Assembly: GCA_902386135.1 (NCBI GenBank)
Contig: CABMIB010000107.1
Span: 1-54,243, forward strand
Direction of reading: 5' to 3'
DNA length: 54,243 bases
Origin: an uncultured archaeon
Lineage (GTDB): Archaea > Halobacteriota > Methanosarcinia > Methanosarcinales > Methanoperedenaceae
The position numbers and the translations under genes were made by a program. Below are positions 16,710-24,891 of the stretch, one piece after another. The notes below the pieces were generated by a model. The model was not told where the DNA came from, did no database searches, and worked only from the letters and a program-made list of their open reading frames with translations. The first letter of the stretch is position 1. Every line of letters starts with the position of its first letter.

Positions 16710-17549
16710 ATGATAATGTTAACTGCAGTCGTAACAATAATGGTTACTGTCATTAATTCCACAGTAGCCCGGTATGTTACATGGCAGCTCTCCGTATTAG
16801 GCAATCCGCTCTACAAATTCATAGCATTTCATATAATATTATTTGCGATTTTGCTGGCTTTTTTCTATGACCGCAGGCAGGGATACAGAAATTCGATTGA
16901 AATCCTGGGCTCTTTAGCGCAACAGTTCCGAAGAAGGAGTCATGAAGGTAAAGTGAATTCGACCATGACTATGTATCGCGAGCACGCCAGGAAAGTCCGG
17001 CTCAGGTCGGTGCTGCTGCCGATTGCAATAGTCCTGTTCGCCGTGTATATACTCTCTGCTCATCTTCTCTTTTTTGCTATAATCACATCAGGCTCAATGG
17101 AACCGACATTCAAAAAAGGAGACCTTGTCCTTATGCAGGACATTTTAATACAACCGAAAGCCGGAGATATAATAATTTTTCCTGATCCTCAGAATTCCAG
17201 GGTTGGGAGCCAGCCTCTTACCATCACCCACAGGATTGAGAGTATATCAGCGGACGGCATCAAAACAAAAGGTGATAATAACCCGTATGTTGATTCATGG
17301 AGCGTCAGCAGGAAGATGGTACTGGGCAAGGCCATTGTTTTATACCGGCAACCTCTTGTTCTAAAAGACATGGGAAAATATTTCTTATTGGACTTCTCAG
17401 CACAACAGTATAACCAGGAATTCCTTGCGATCTCAAAGACTATCCAGAACATGAGAGCACTGGGTATTATGATATTCTTTATCTGCCTTGCGTTGTATTT
17501 GATACTGTCAGTAAGGGATGCCAGGACCTGGCATTTTAAAAACAGATAA
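16710..17549 (+). CDS. Signal peptidase I (archaeal, SipW/Sec11-like)
   Basis: This membrane serine protease removes Sec signal peptides. In 279 aa there are two N-terminal hydrophobic segments (about 1-18 and 30-48), a basic loop and a third TM (about 104-126). The catalytic Ser motif is SGSMEPTFKKGD. The catalytic His is in ITHRIES, where bacterial enzymes have Lys, and the Asp is in KGDNN, so this is the ER/archaeal type. A C-terminal TM (about 250-268) is followed by a basic tail. The N-terminal extra TMs make it longer than minimal archaeal enzymes. It opens a same-strand run of exported and membrane proteins up to the cytochrome at 22216. Confidence 0.88.
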   Translation: MIMLTAVVTIMVTVINSTVARYVTWQLSVLGNPLYKFIAFHIILFAILLAFFYDRRQGYRNSIEILGSLAQQFRRRSHEGKVNSTMTMYREHARKVRLRSVLLPIAIVLFAVYILSAHLLFFAIITSGSMEPTFKKGDLVLMQDILIQPKAGDIIIFPDPQNSRVGSQPLTITHRIESISADGIKTKGDNNPYVDSWSVSRKMVLGKAIVLYRQPLVLKDMGKYFLLDFSAQQYNQEFLAISKTIQNMRALGIMIFFICLALYLILSVRDARTWHFKNR

Positions 17550-17709
17550 ATATATGGATAGATTTGTACAGTAGTTAACAAAAGATACTCAATAAAGTGA
17601 GGGATAGGATCTGGCAGAATTAGAAAAAATAATAAATAAATTAATCAGTAAGCCTGAATCATATACCCTTCAGAGTGACCCGTTAGATGCATATATTCAG
17701 GCTCATAAA

Positions 17710-18603
17710 ATGTATGCCAATCCTTTTGCGGACAAGATCATTGATAGCAGGATGTTCATAAATAAGGATGAGACTGCCTGCCGCAGGATAGTGCGTGCTG
17801 CCAGGCATAACCAATCAAGCCTGATAATACTGACAGGCCCCACAGGTTCGGGGAAAAGCGAAAATGCGGATTTCATTGTGAGGAATTTACCTTCCGACTT
17901 TATTTTCTGGTATAACCAGGTGTATGGACAGAGCGCGCCTCAGCTTGCAACTTCCATCATCAGCGACCTTGACCCGGATTTCACAGCAAAACTGAGCACT
18001 GCGGACAGGGGGATGATCCTTGATATATACGGCAATGTACTGAAAGCCCTTGTCAGGCAGAACAGGAAATTATTCTGTATATTTGATCAGGGCGAGCATT
18101 TCTCTAAAGACGGCTTCGAACTGGTTATTAATTCGACCAATCCGTACTCTGCTACGAACAGGGCGTTCACTGGGTTGATACTTGCAGTCCCGCGTTTTGA
18201 GAAAAGCCTTGAGGAATGGACCGGGGATTTCGATACCACGCTGAGAAGGGCTTTAGTACGGGAGTACACCAGGCCTTTTACAATTTCCCAGCGCCTTGAA
18301 TATATTATGAGGGCAGTTGCAGCGGGAAGGAAGATGAGTTATCAGGAACTGATGAAAAAACGCGACTTTGACCCGTTCGATGAAGAAGCGATCGTATATT
18401 TAATAGAAAAGAGCGAGGGTCATCCGAGCACTCTTAATAGTTTATGTTACATTTCATTGGAACTGGCATCTTCGGTTTCATCTGATACTATTATAACAGA
18501 ATCCCTGGTTAAAGAAGCATGGGAGAAATTCCCGAATAAAAAAATACATCAAGAAGCAGTTAAATGGTATATGGAAAAAGGTCTATACGAAAAGCAAGAA
18601 TAA
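17710..18603 (+). CDS. AAA ATPase (Cdc6/ExeA-like), probably longer at the N-terminus
   Basis: This P-loop NTPase has Walker A GPTGSGKSEN and a Walker B region LFCIFDQGEHF, where the usual DE is DQGE. Arg-rich sensor segments and a C-terminal winged-helix-like part (about 200-297) recall Orc/Cdc6 and ExeA ATPases. The canonical start is ATG 17710 (297 aa), but the frame reads as protein for 33 more codons upstream (LEKIINKLISKPESYTLQSD...) to CTG 17611, just after a stop at 17605. GAGGG lies 8 nt before that CTG. A CTG start giving 330 aa is therefore plausible. It is followed by a membrane protein and a surface protein; the ATPase may drive or regulate their assembly. Confidence 0.75.
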   Translation: MYANPFADKIIDSRMFINKDETACRRIVRAARHNQSSLIILTGPTGSGKSENADFIVRNLPSDFIFWYNQVYGQSAPQLATSIISDLDPDFTAKLSTADRGMILDIYGNVLKALVRQNRKLFCIFDQGEHFSKDGFELVINSTNPYSATNRAFTGLILAVPRFEKSLEEWTGDFDTTLRRALVREYTRPFTISQRLEYIMRAVAAGRKMSYQELMKKRDFDPFDEEAIVYLIEKSEGHPSTLNSLCYISLELASSVSSDTIITESLVKEAWEKFPNKKIHQEAVKWYMEKGLYEKQE

Positions 18604-18615
18604 CGGTTGATCCCA

Positions 18616-19872
18616 ATGGAAAAAGATACTGCAAGGTACACGAGCACAAGGATTGATATCGGTTCATTATTAAATAAAGAAAATAAAAAACTGGATCTGG
18701 ATCACCTTCTGGAGCCGCCGACCTCTCCTGCCCGGAAGACCATCCGCCAGAGGAAGAAGGAAGTCAGGCATATCTCGCCAGGGGAGTATATCGTAATAAT
18801 CAGCATGGTCATAACCTCTTTATACCTGCTGGTTACGTCATTTTTCCCGCTTGTGTATAATGTTGTAACATCGTTTGAACCTATTAATTTCCTGATGAAC
18901 TTATTTTATTTTATACTCGGTATAGGAGTCCTGGCTGGCGCTTTTCTTGTATTTAAAAAAGAGACGCATCTTGAACATATAGCGGATGATACATTCGATG
19001 AAGTTATCTACAAGCGTCTTGAGCCTGTTTTACACGATGTGGCAGTTGTGCAGGTAGGGCTGACAGATATTGACAATAAACTTGAAATGATGAACCTGAA
19101 CATAGAAAAGATGGGTAAAGTCAAGGAGCCTGTGATACCCGTAACTGCGTCTGATGCTGCATATGCAACGGCTGCGCCATCTGTCCAGGCATCCGCGTAT
19201 ATTAAATATGTCCTGTTGATCAACATAACGCTTGCTGCATTCTTATTTATGCTGCAGTATCCGTTAGAGTACATCCCCTATGCAGTTACTATTGTTTACA
19301 TAATCTGGTGGGCGGTCATAACCGCAGAATTTAAACTCTGGAATGTAGAGGCTGTATGGATGTGGGTATTTGTTCCGATCCTGATACTCCCTGTTTACAC
19401 CATAATAATGAGCGCCTACCTGCTTGATTACCAGATGTTCGGCTCCCTGTTTTTGGGGCTCTGTATTTATGTGATAGTGTATTATTCCCGGTGTTCCAGT
19501 ACAGTAAGGGGCGTGCTGCCTCTTGACCTTCACATTGCGCTGCAGCAGTTCAAAGAAACGTTAAGAGAAAAGACCCAGATGGATGAATTAAAGTCCAGAA
19601 AAATCCCCGGTATTAACTTAAAAAACTCTTTTAAATTGGACTTAAGCCGGTTAACAACTCCGCTCTTGATCGGGTCGGTCGCTTTATTCGCAACCGCATG
19701 GTTCGGTTATTCTATCCAGCATGGTCTGATACCCAATGTCACTTGGGAAGCCCTGGGCGCCGGCCAGTTCTCATGGGAACCGCTATATTCCTTTATTCTT
19801 ACAGTGGCAGGGATGCTTCTCCTGGCACTGGGGCTGGGTATTATCTTCAAACTCCGGAGGAAACACGATTGA
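18616..19872 (+). CDS. Polytopic membrane protein (about 8 TM), unknown
   Basis: The product is about 418 aa with a charged cytoplasmic N-terminus (about 1-60, RKTIRQRKKEVR). Two TMs, a soluble loop with DIDNKLEMMNLNIEKMGK coiled-coil character, and about six further TMs follow. The final helix ends in a basic KLRRKHD. GGTTGATC just before ATG 18616 favours this start over TTG 18607. The stop overlaps the start of the next gene (TTGA), so the two are probably co-translated. No family is recognised. Position between an AAA ATPase and an exported protein suggests a membrane platform; this is inference. Confidence 0.7.
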   Translation: MEKDTARYTSTRIDIGSLLNKENKKLDLDHLLEPPTSPARKTIRQRKKEVRHISPGEYIVIISMVITSLYLLVTSFFPLVYNVVTSFEPINFLMNLFYFILGIGVLAGAFLVFKKETHLEHIADDTFDEVIYKRLEPVLHDVAVVQVGLTDIDNKLEMMNLNIEKMGKVKEPVIPVTASDAAYATAAPSVQASAYIKYVLLINITLAAFLFMLQYPLEYIPYAVTIVYIIWWAVITAEFKLWNVEAVWMWVFVPILILPVYTIIMSAYLLDYQMFGSLFLGLCIYVIVYYSRCSSTVRGVLPLDLHIALQQFKETLREKTQMDELKSRKIPGINLKNSFKLDLSRLTTPLLIGSVALFATAWFGYSIQHGLIPNVTWEALGAGQFSWEPLYSFILTVAGMLLLALGLGIIFKLRRKHD

Positions 19873-21614
19873 AATATTCAGTTATCCTGTTTGCAGTTCT
19901 TCCCGTACTTATTTTTTTACCTGCCATCTCATCCGCTGAGAGAATAAACGGTTTTGATGTCGAATGGAAAGATGCATCAACATATACGTTGAGCTGGACG
20001 AGCCCTTCTGTCAGCATAGAAGATTATTCTATAAAGGTAGTTGACTTCGACTGGGAGGGCCGGGTGGCTGTTTCAGTTACCCACAAAGGAGAGACACAGA
20101 ACGGGATAGTATCGCAGGGAGAGTACAGGATTTTCGATTTCACCCATAACAGCAGTACTTTTCAGGGGATAAAAATCGATCCTGATGAGATTTCCGGTTA
20201 TAACTGGCTTGAAAACCCTCCGGTCAATATAGGTACCTATCCGTGCTGCCCGCAGGCGGAAATAAGCGTCTCGGTCGCGGAAGAAGCTTCTCCTGCACTG
20301 AACATGGTAACTTCGCTTAACTGGGACGGCAGGTTAGGTTATGAATCCACTATGGATATCCAGATAGAGAACACAGGAGAGGCAGCATTCTCCGGAGGCA
20401 ATCTCACGATCGATACAGGCGGTTTGATACCTGATGAAAAGAAGCTGTCTGATTACGGGTTTTCGTACAACCCTTCAAAACACATAATAAGCCGCGTATG
20501 GTCTACTCCTCTTTTAGCAAATAATTCCTATAATACCAGCGTCTCCCTGAAACCGGTTCAGATGGCTCCGAATGCATCAACATTTATAATTAAAGTGGAT
20601 TCGAATTTCCGGGATTTAAACGGCAAAATATATACGTCTACTGCGACCTCGACTGTTTCGCTCAATAATACTATAAATATCGAGAAAACAATAACAAGCG
20701 CGACAGCTATCGGAGAACCGTATACTGATGATGAGGACAGGGGTATTGTAGGCCTGGGAAAAATAACTGTTGTAAATTTATATGTAACGAACCTGCAGAG
20801 TTATCGTGTAAGAGCGCTGAATCTTACAGATAGTATAATAGATGGTTTTGATTTGGTGAACAATAACACAAAATTACAATGGATCTTTGATATTAACGGA
20901 AGCGAAAGAAAAGAGTTCAGGTATGAGATGAGAGCAAGAAGTGCAGGTAGTTTTGAAGCGCCGGCAGCCACGGCAAAATGGACCGAATGGGGAGCCACAA
21001 AGCTGATTTCATCCAACAAGCCGTCGACCAGGGTATATGGAGCTTATGTGCTGATAACAAAAAGTACAAGAAAAACCACTTTTGGCCTGAACGAGAGCAT
21101 TAATGTGTCAGTACGCCTTGAGAGCACAGGCGACCTGCCTGCAGGAATAAATGTTACGGATATAATTCCAAAAAACACTACACTTATTTCCGGTTCTACG
21201 GCATTTAGAGGATACGTCCATCCCGGGGAAGTCGTTTATATAACATACGAGCTATCGGCAGACCAGACAGGGGAACTGGAATTCCCATCGCCGCAGATAA
21301 GTTTCTGGAAAAAAGATTATCAATTCTCATATAAATTCAAACCAGCCCCGAATATTACAATTATTAATTCCTCGACCGCTGTACAGGGTAATGCCGCAAA
21401 TATCAACCCGGGCGCCACTTTGGAACCTGCATTTCCCGTACTGACAGAGACTCCAACCACTACAGAGATGCCCGTACTTGCGCAGACGCCTGTCCCGAAA
21501 GGCCTGGTCGATATTATAAATGAGAAAGCACCGTGGCTTGAGGGTGTTATTCCCATGGTAATGTTGTTAGTAACGATTGTTTTAATGCTGATGCTGCATG
21601 TTCTTAACAGGTAG
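19869..21614 (+). CDS. Exported, membrane-anchored surface protein
   Basis: The start is TTG 19869, which overlaps the previous stop and has GGAGG 8 nt upstream. It gives a clear signal peptide (MKYSVILFAVLPVLIFLPAI, cut near SSA). In-frame starts inside the upstream gene (for example 19698) would destroy it. The 581-aa protein has a beta-rich extracellular part with DUF11/CARDB-like segments (SMDIQIENTGEAAFSGGNLT-like; ESTGDLPAGINVTDIIPKNT). A Thr/Pro stalk (TETPTTTEMPV) and a C-terminal TM (VIPMVMLLVTIVLMLMLHV) with a short basic end complete it. This is a cell-envelope protein with many N-glycosylation sequons, displayed outside. The hexaheme cytochrome gene starts 2 nt later. Confidence 0.8.
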   Translation: MKYSVILFAVLPVLIFLPAISSAERINGFDVEWKDASTYTLSWTSPSVSIEDYSIKVVDFDWEGRVAVSVTHKGETQNGIVSQGEYRIFDFTHNSSTFQGIKIDPDEISGYNWLENPPVNIGTYPCCPQAEISVSVAEEASPALNMVTSLNWDGRLGYESTMDIQIENTGEAAFSGGNLTIDTGGLIPDEKKLSDYGFSYNPSKHIISRVWSTPLLANNSYNTSVSLKPVQMAPNASTFIIKVDSNFRDLNGKIYTSTATSTVSLNNTINIEKTITSATAIGEPYTDDEDRGIVGLGKITVVNLYVTNLQSYRVRALNLTDSIIDGFDLVNNNTKLQWIFDINGSERKEFRYEMRARSAGSFEAPAATAKWTEWGATKLISSNKPSTRVYGAYVLITKSTRKTTFGLNESINVSVRLESTGDLPAGINVTDIIPKNTTLISGSTAFRGYVHPGEVVYITYELSADQTGELEFPSPQISFWKKDYQFSYKFKPAPNITIINSSTAVQGNAANINPGATLEPAFPVLTETPTTTEMPVLAQTPVPKGLVDIINEKAPWLEGVIPMVMLLVTIVLMLMLHVLNR

Positions 21615-21616
21615 TT

Positions 21617-22216
21617 ATGAAAATTAAAGCGGAGATTTTAGTCAGTTTGATCGTTTTAATAGTGATAGGATTTGTAGTCGGCATATTTCTATCTGTGTAC
21701 TCACCCGGCACATCTTCGCATATTGCTGAAGAGTCATCGCCAACTGGAAAAGATGTGCAAATAGGAGCTATATTGACGTCGAATTTCACCATAACAGTCC
21801 CCTCAGGACAAAACATATGTGAGGGCTGCCATCTTTCCGGGAAGAAATCCGTTCCCCAGGCATACAATGTGAAACAGCACGCCGGAGGGGGCGCCTACTG
21901 CCTGGACTGCCATAAGATCGACCACAATGTCCACCCGATAAACAACAATGTGACCTGCGAGCGGTGCCATGGAACAAAAACCCCGCAGGTCCCGGTATTC
22001 CGCAATGGCACTATAGCGTGCGCGGAATGCCATGATTACCCCGACCCGATGAAACCGAGCAATGGTAATCTTATTGTGATACATCGCCCCAGAGGCATAG
22101 ATTGCACAAAGTGCCATACAGATTCATGTTTAAAGTGTCATAGTGAGATCAAGAACGATACGAAATGGGAAAAAAGGCTTGGTCATTTTAGAGCTCTTTT
22201 AGGGACTGTACAGTAG
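21617..22216 (+). CDS. Membrane-anchored hexaheme c-type cytochrome
   Basis: This 199-aa protein has an N-terminal membrane anchor (about residues 6-28) followed by six CXXCH heme sites: CEGCH, CLDCH, CERCH, CAECH, CTKCH and CLKCH. Additional His residues (HAGG, DHNVH, HRPRG) could act as distal ligands. It would sit on the outer face of the membrane and carry electrons. Multiheme cytochromes are a hallmark of ANME archaea, which pass methane-derived electrons to outside acceptors. It directly follows the surface-protein gene (2-nt gap), suggesting one transcript. Redox partners are not visible. Confidence 0.93.
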   Translation: MKIKAEILVSLIVLIVIGFVVGIFLSVYSPGTSSHIAEESSPTGKDVQIGAILTSNFTITVPSGQNICEGCHLSGKKSVPQAYNVKQHAGGGAYCLDCHKIDHNVHPINNNVTCERCHGTKTPQVPVFRNGTIACAECHDYPDPMKPSNGNLIVIHRPRGIDCTKCHTDSCLKCHSEIKNDTKWEKRLGHFRALLGTVQ

Positions 22217-22266
22217 GATTATGCTTAGATTTATGGTGTAATAAACAAGAGGATAAGCTTAAAAAA

Positions 22267-22731
22267 ATGATATTGTTTGGACTGCTTAAATCGTATGGTA
22301 TAATAGGCCTTTTTGCTATCAGCATTCTTTCATCTGTCATCCCGGTACCGACAGAATTCGGTGTAGTGGAACTGCTTCGTGTAGGGACAAATCCTGGAAT
22401 AATAATAATTACATTGATTGCAGGATCGATAATTGGTGCATCACTGGGTTATCTCCTGGGAAAATATGAACTCCAGAAATTGATTCCCTTTCATAACAAG
22501 GAAAGAGAAAAAGAGGTACATATGCACTTTCGCAAATATGGTGCAATGCTGCTTCTTATTTCTCCCTGGATCCCTTTTGTGGGCGATCTTGCCCCCATGG
22601 TGGCGGGAATAGAGAATTATGAGTCAAGAAAGTTCCTGATAGTGATTTCAGTGGCAAAAGTAATTAAGAGCATTGGTGTTGTTTATCTGCTGATGAAAGG
22701 AATCCACTGGTGGGCATTGTTCATGAAATAG
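22267..22731 (+). CDS. VTT/SNARE-associated (DedA-like, YqaA type) membrane protein
   Basis: This 154-aa polytopic protein has the DedA/VTT layout: an N-terminal amphipathic entry with prolines (SILSSVIPVPTEFGVVELL). A glycine-rich re-entrant region follows (AGSIIGASLGYLLGKYE), then a central basic loop and the conserved late segment (ISPWIPFVGDLAPMVAG). It is shorter than full DedA proteins, as in the YqaA group. Relatives act in lipid scrambling or proton-linked transport; the substrate here is unknown. It has its own 50-nt leader after the cytochrome. Confidence 0.75.
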   Translation: MILFGLLKSYGIIGLFAISILSSVIPVPTEFGVVELLRVGTNPGIIIITLIAGSIIGASLGYLLGKYELQKLIPFHNKEREKEVHMHFRKYGAMLLLISPWIPFVGDLAPMVAGIENYESRKFLIVISVAKVIKSIGVVYLLMKGIHWWALFMK

Positions 22732-22863
22732 GTTCGAATGTTATTTATATGAAGCTTCGGAAACGCAAAGGTTAGTTATCTTCTCTATTTTTTTACTAAG
22801 TTTATGGATTCAAATCCCATCTCTCGCACTTCTGATAATTTCCCAGGAAATAACTTCAGAAAT

Positions 22864-22985
22864 ATTAACCATTCTCATTAAATGAAAACGGTCGAAAAAA
22901 ACTATTACTTGTGAGTAATTTCTATGGGTGAGGTTGGCTATTATACCACCATTACAAGAGAGCTTTTAATACCAACCTCATTCCA
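22864..22985 (+). repeat. Structured element pair, copy A
   Basis: This copy shares with 23330-23450 the blocks CATTCTCATTAA, AACGGTCGAAAAA, CTATTA, TTTCTAT.GG, and a perfect 9-bp stem. TGAGGTTGG (22929-22937) pairs with CCAACCTCA (22972-22980) across a 34-nt loop. The loop differs between copies while the stem is identical, which fits a structured RNA or a small mobile element. No coding frame is shared. Confidence 0.6.
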
Positions 22986-23137
22986 CACGCGCCCTGAAAT
23001 ATGATCAAAGTCCTTGGCAGGTCCGGGCCTGCAGCTGGGACATTGCCACGATCTCAGGACCTGCTCACCCAGGCAGCTGCAGAGAGTAACTTATTATTTT
23101 CCAGAAAATAACTCGCCAGCCCGATTTCGCGCATACT

Positions 23138-23296
23138 TCAAAAAATGAATATCTCGTCCTCATACACATAATAATTATGGTAATGACAATATTTATCTAA
23201 CCGTTCATAGAATCTTGTATCAGGTTGAGGTAAACATTTCATGTTCTCCACACCTATCCTATCCAAAATCTTTTTTACCTCAACCCAATTTACCAC
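23138..23296 (-). CDS. Small protein or gene remnant, 52 aa
   Basis: On the minus strand GTG 23296 opens a 52-codon frame with a protein-like composition: VNWVEVKKILDRIGVENMK, then CLPQPDTRFYERLDKY, CHYHNYYVYEDEIFIF and stop. A start helix, a PDTRFYERLD loop and a Cys/His/Tyr-rich end are visible. It is the only convincing coding stretch in the 1-kb gap 22732-23793. It lies between the two structured elements. The family is unknown, and it may be the 3' end of a decayed gene. Confidence 0.4.
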   Translation of the reverse strand: MVNWVEVKKILDRIGVENMKCLPQPDTRFYERLDKYCHYHNYYVYEDEIFIF

Positions 23297-23329
23297 TTTG
23301 CACTAAGCTGGAGCTGGACTAAGCCAAAG

Positions 23330-23450
23330 CTTTTAATCATTCTCATTAATAAGAACGGTCGAAAAAGCTATTAATCGTGGGTGATTTTCTATTGGTGAGG
23401 TTGGCTACTACATCGCTTAAGGGACGTTTTTAATGCCAACCTCATTTCCG
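23330..23450 (+). repeat. Structured element pair, copy B
   Basis: This is the second copy of the element at 22864-22985, in the same orientation. Its stem is TGAGGTTGG (23396-23404) with CCAACCTCA (23436-23444) and a 31-nt loop. The upstream AACGGTCGAAAAA block is identical to copy A. The downstream flank is a different sequence, so the boundary is near 'ctcatttcc'. Confidence 0.6.
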
Positions 23451-23501
23451 AAGTTGCCTGAGATTACGCAAAAGATGTGCCGTGGAGTGCGGAGATCATG
23501 G

Positions 23502-23533
23502 AGCTTGCTGGAAAATAAATACGTCTATAGATT
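23502..23533 (+). repeat. 32-bp direct repeat, copy 1
   Basis: This 32-bp copy begins AGCTTGCTGGAAAATAAATA and ends CGTCTATAGATT. It recurs at 23690-23721 with a single mismatch (A/G). Both copies can be read as a peptide SLLE(N/S)KYVYR, and both lie near the end of short open frames, so the repeat may derive from gene 3' ends or be a recombination site. Confidence 0.6.
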
Positions 23534-23576
23534 CTACATACGCAACAAATAAATCTATAAAATCCGATTAACTCTT

Positions 23577-23630
23577 GAAGCCCGCGCATTTCTGCGTTCG
23601 ATTCATGTATTTAACCTGCGGGCTTCTTTT
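23577..23630 (+). terminator. Hairpin followed by T-run in the gene-free gap
   Basis: GAAGCCCGC (23577-23585) and GCGGGCTTC (23618-23626) are perfect 9-bp arms around a 32-nt loop, followed by TTTT. This resembles an intrinsic-type terminator or a stable RNA hairpin. It lies between the two copies of the 32-bp repeat. Confidence 0.35.
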
Positions 23631-23689
23631 GTCCTTACTCGTCGAACATATTTTCGATGAAATCTGGTGGAGAAACTTCTGCCAGAGAA

Positions 23690-23721
23690 AGCTTGCTGGA
23701 AAGTAAATACGTCTATAGATT
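23690..23721 (+). repeat. 32-bp direct repeat, copy 2
   Basis: This is the second copy of the repeat at 23502-23533 (one mismatch). A 24-codon frame starting at ATG 23657 (MKSGGETSARESLLESKYVY...) crosses it and stops at 23731. It lies about 40 bp upstream of the promoter of the DUF373 gene. Confidence 0.6.
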
Positions 23722-23762
23722 ATATCATTAAGTTAACAATATCCTCCAAGGATTCGGAGGCT

Positions 23763-23789
23763 ATTTATATAAACATGAAGATAAGTGAG
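23763..23789 (+). promoter_or_regulatory. Promoter and ribosome-binding site of the DUF373 gene
   Basis: TATTTATATAAA (23763-23774) is a good TATA box only about 25 nt before ATG 23794, so the transcript is probably leaderless or nearly so. GTGAG at 23785-23789, 4 nt before that ATG, would then be usable only if the transcript started slightly upstream. Confidence 0.45.
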
Positions 23790-23793
23790 AACA

Positions 23794-24891
23794 ATGAGGA
23801 TACTGATCATATGCATAGACAGGGATAACGACCTTGGGGAAAAGGCAGGTGTCGTAAGCCCGATAATAGGCAGGGCGGCAAATCTTGATGCAGCCATAAG
23901 GCTTGCATGTGCCGATCCTGAAGATTCCGATATTAACACTATTTTTGGCGGGATTAATGTATATGATAAGCTGACCGCGGAAAAAAACGATGTGGAAATA
24001 GTTTCGATCGCAGGGGATAAAAAAGTTGGTATGCCTGCTGACAAGAAGATCACAGAACAGTTTGACATGATACTTCTGCAGTTAAAGCCGGACAGGGCGA
24101 TACTTGTATCGGATGGTGCGGAAGACGAATCTGTCCTGCCGATCATCCAATCCAGGATAAAAGTGGACTCTGTGCGAAGGGTCATCGTCAAACAGCATGA
24201 GAACCTGGAAAGCACATATTATATAATCAAAGAGGCTTTTAACGACCCGAAGATCTCGCGTACTTTTTTCATGCCCATAGGTCTTGCCTGCGTTATTTAT
24301 GCCATTTCATTGTATTTTAACCGCCCTGAGGTCGCGATAATGTCGATCCTGGGGGCAGTAGGTGTTTATATGCTCATTCGCGCCACTGGTCTTGAGGACG
24401 CCTTCACCGATTTTAAGACTTCGATGATGAATTCGCTCCAGACCGGGAAGATCACGTTCGTCATGTACCTTGCAGCCATAATACTGTCCCTGATAGGGAC
24501 TGTGCAGGGCGGAGTTGAACTCTGGAATTACTATAACCAGGAGATAATGGCAGGTTACCTGATATTGCTGATGGCGTATGTCAATGCATCCATCTGGTGG
24601 TATGTCCTTTCAGCTATGTTGATAAGCTCCGGAAAAATAATGGATATGCGTCTGGCAAATGAAAACATCGGCAGACAGTGGGCGCATCCCTTCTTTATAC
24701 TGGCCGGTGGTATCCTGTTCTGGAGCGGAAGCACCTATATTCTTGTTATAAGCGAAGCCCTGAACCGTTATCCTGTGATCGAGAACGGCTACCAGTTCAT
24801 AGTTTCAACGGTGGCGGTGGCAGTCATTATCGGGACTGTCGGGGCATGGCTCTCTATAAGAACGCCCAGGGGAAGTTTTTCAAAGAACTAA
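23794..24891 (+). CDS. DUF373 family membrane protein
   Basis: DUF373 proteins are archaeal proteins of unknown function with a soluble N-terminal domain and a membrane C-terminal half. Here MRILIICIDRDNDLGEKAGV opens an alpha/beta domain (about 1-150) with DRAILVSDGAEDESVLPIIQ. The membrane part has about six TMs from residue 155 to the end. Start ATG 23794 is preferred over GTG 23785 because the family begins 'MR.LVICIDRDND' and GTGAG precedes it. It converges with the next gene, with the stops overlapping by 4 nt. The physiological role is not known. Confidence 0.88.
   Translation: MRILIICIDRDNDLGEKAGVVSPIIGRAANLDAAIRLACADPEDSDINTIFGGINVYDKLTAEKNDVEIVSIAGDKKVGMPADKKITEQFDMILLQLKPDRAILVSDGAEDESVLPIIQSRIKVDSVRRVIVKQHENLESTYYIIKEAFNDPKISRTFFMPIGLACVIYAISLYFNRPEVAIMSILGAVGVYMLIRATGLEDAFTDFKTSMMNSLQTGKITFVMYLAAIILSLIGTVQGGVELWNYYNQEIMAGYLILLMAYVNASIWWYVLSAMLISSGKIMDMRLANENIGRQWAHPFFILAGGILFWSGSTYILVISEALNRYPVIENGYQFIVSTVAVAVIIGTVGAWLSIRTPRGSFSKN

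Noticed and set aside
19698-19868. Longer start of the surface protein inside the upstream membrane gene
   Set aside because: It would place 57 residues before a clear signal peptide. TTG 19869 has GGAGG 8 nt upstream and overlaps the previous stop, as expected for coupled translation.
23577-23626. tRNA-like GTTCGATTC within the hairpin
   Set aside because: The T-loop-like string is present, but no T-stem, anticodon arm or acceptor stem can be built around it. It lies in the loop of a 9-bp hairpin.
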